Source of the DNA: DAONBD01 sp964525485
GTDB taxonomy: Bacteria > Patescibacteriota > Gracilibacteria > UBA1369 > LOWO2-01-FULL-3
Assembly: GCA_964525485.1 (NCBI GenBank)
Contig: CAZGHH010000039.1
Span: forward strand, 1 to 6,799
Reading direction: 5' to 3'
DNA: 6,799 nt
Each line of letters opens with the position of its first letter. Positions within the stretch are counted from its first letter, which is position 1. A program made the position numbers and the translations under genes. Shown in pieces: positions 6,334-6,799 of the stretch. The notes under the pieces are model-generated. The model was not told where the DNA came from. It worked only from the letters and a program-made list of their open reading frames with translations, and searched no databases.

Positions 6334-6348
6334 TTGGAAAATTGTCAA
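6320..6348 (-). promoter_or_regulatory. Near-consensus sigma70 promoter for the receiver-like/sensor operon
   Basis: Read on the minus strand, a perfect -35 TTGACA (6348-6343), a 17-bp spacer and a -10 TAAAAT (6325-6320, 5/6) precede the 143-aa gene. Transcription should start about 6313-6316, leaving a leader of roughly 15-18 bases. The -35 overlaps the TGA stop (6347-6345) of the upstream 141-aa gene, so the operon can be transcribed independently of it. Confidence 0.8.
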
Positions 6349-6770
6349 GTAACTATCTCGAATTGATGTTTTGAAATTGGGCTGTATCTGAAAATTTCAT
6401 GATACGGAAAGCCTTTTGCATCTGATAAGATCATGGGTTTCCTACCTGATAATCTTCCCAGTATTTGAGCTTCTTCTATCTCATCTATCTCCTGTTCTGA
6501 GTGAATTATAAGAAAAAATTCTCTAATTTTATCTTCTGTTTCCCTGATTACAGTCATTAATTCTTCGAGTTTACGATCTCGATCTTCTTCCGGAACGTAT
6601 AAAATTGCTCCTACAACAGGTTCAACCAAATCTCTCACCTTCCCTGTAATTTCTTTTAATTCAATAGGAATAACCGTTGTTGTGACGTTTGTGATACTTA
6701 TGTAATCTTCTATTCCCTGTTGTATTGGCTCTGTAGGAACATTGGTCTCGTTTGCCAAAAGAAATTTCAT
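6345..6770 (-). CDS. Unrecognised alpha/beta protein, possibly receiver-like
   Basis: I cannot assign this 141-aa acidic soluble protein to a family. Predicted strands alternate with helices: KFLLANE (2-8), TTTVIPI (30-36), GAILYVPEED (54-63), a charged helix (about 65-80), EFFLIIHSE (84-92) and PMILSDA (112-118). The spacing of strands 1, 3 and 4 matches the neighbouring 143-aa receiver-like protein to within a few residues, suggesting the same Rossmann-like fold. There is no aspartate pair after strand 1 and no clear phospho-acceptor, so a phosphorylated regulator is unlikely. The C-terminal part, GFPYHEIFRYSPISKHQFEIV, is unlike a receiver. It lies upstream of the receiver-like/sensor operon on the same strand, with a 46-bp gap that contains the operon promoter, and may be partly co-transcribed. 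The ATG at 6770 has no Shine-Dalgarno; the frame stays open to the window edge, so an upstream start cannot be excluded, although the start directly before strand 1 looks natural. Confidence 0.62.
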   Translation of the reverse strand: MKFLLANETNVPTEPIQQGIEDYISITNVTTTVIPIELKEITGKVRDLVEPVVGAILYVPEEDRDRKLEELMTVIRETEDKIREFFLIIHSEQEIDEIEEAQILGRLSGRKPMILSDAKGFPYHEIFRYSPISKHQFEIVT

Positions 6771-6799
6771 ATATTTATTTGGTGTTGCAAAGTTATTTA

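Noticed and set aside
5867..6347. TGA recoded as glycine (as in Gracilibacteria/Absconditabacteria), since two genes end in TGA and read-through would add only a few residues
   Set aside because: The 425-, 472- and 596-codon genes contain no internal TGA and use GGN glycine codons normally, which is not expected in a genome that reads TGA as glycine.
1..6799. CRISPR array, tRNA, rRNA, transposase or att-site repeats
   Set aside because: No regularly spaced repeats, cloverleaf sequence, transposase motif or long flanking repeats were seen on either strand.

Overview
The window is AT-rich, gene-dense DNA from a bacterium using the standard code: all long genes stay open and all three stop codons are used. 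The translated genes are a VirD4/TraD-type ATPase, ribosomal protein bL28, an MgtC/DUF4010 membrane protein, a GAF/PAS sensor and several small orphan proteins. Almost no start codon has a clear Shine-Dalgarno sequence. The form of the ATPase, with a 'FHLP...DLP.EG' segment ahead of its Walker A motif, and the SD-poor starts suggest a Patescibacteria/CPR-type organism. This is an inference of moderate confidence and no taxonomic marker in the window settles it. No tRNA, rRNA, CRISPR array, insertion sequence or att site is visible, and no gene-free stretch reaches 300 bases.

Left part, plus strand (1-2302). The window opens inside the ATPase gene, whose reading frame runs off the left edge. 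Then come a 4-TM orphan membrane protein and rpmB (bL28). rpmB has a plausible promoter of its own and is followed by a strong hairpin that could terminate transcription in both directions.

Middle (2303-4078). A small 4-TM membrane protein on the minus strand and an MgtC/SapB-DUF4010 membrane protein on the plus strand are transcribed divergently from a 64-bp region. That region is rich in small palindromes. The DUF4010 gene may be translated from an almost leaderless mRNA.

Right part, minus strand (4075-6770). Three genes are read right to left: a 141-aa alpha/beta protein, a 143-aa protein resembling a degenerate response-regulator receiver domain, and a 596-aa GAF-PAS-PAS-GAF protein with no kinase, cyclase, phosphodiesterase or DNA-binding output domain. 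The last two are separated by one base and share a near-consensus promoter (TTGACA-17-TAAAAT) whose -35 overlaps the stop codon of the first. I read this as a compact signalling cassette built from sensory modules and pseudo-receivers, with output in an unseen partner. It is the most unusual part of the window. The sensor gene and the DUF4010 gene converge and share the four bases TTAA as their two stop codons.
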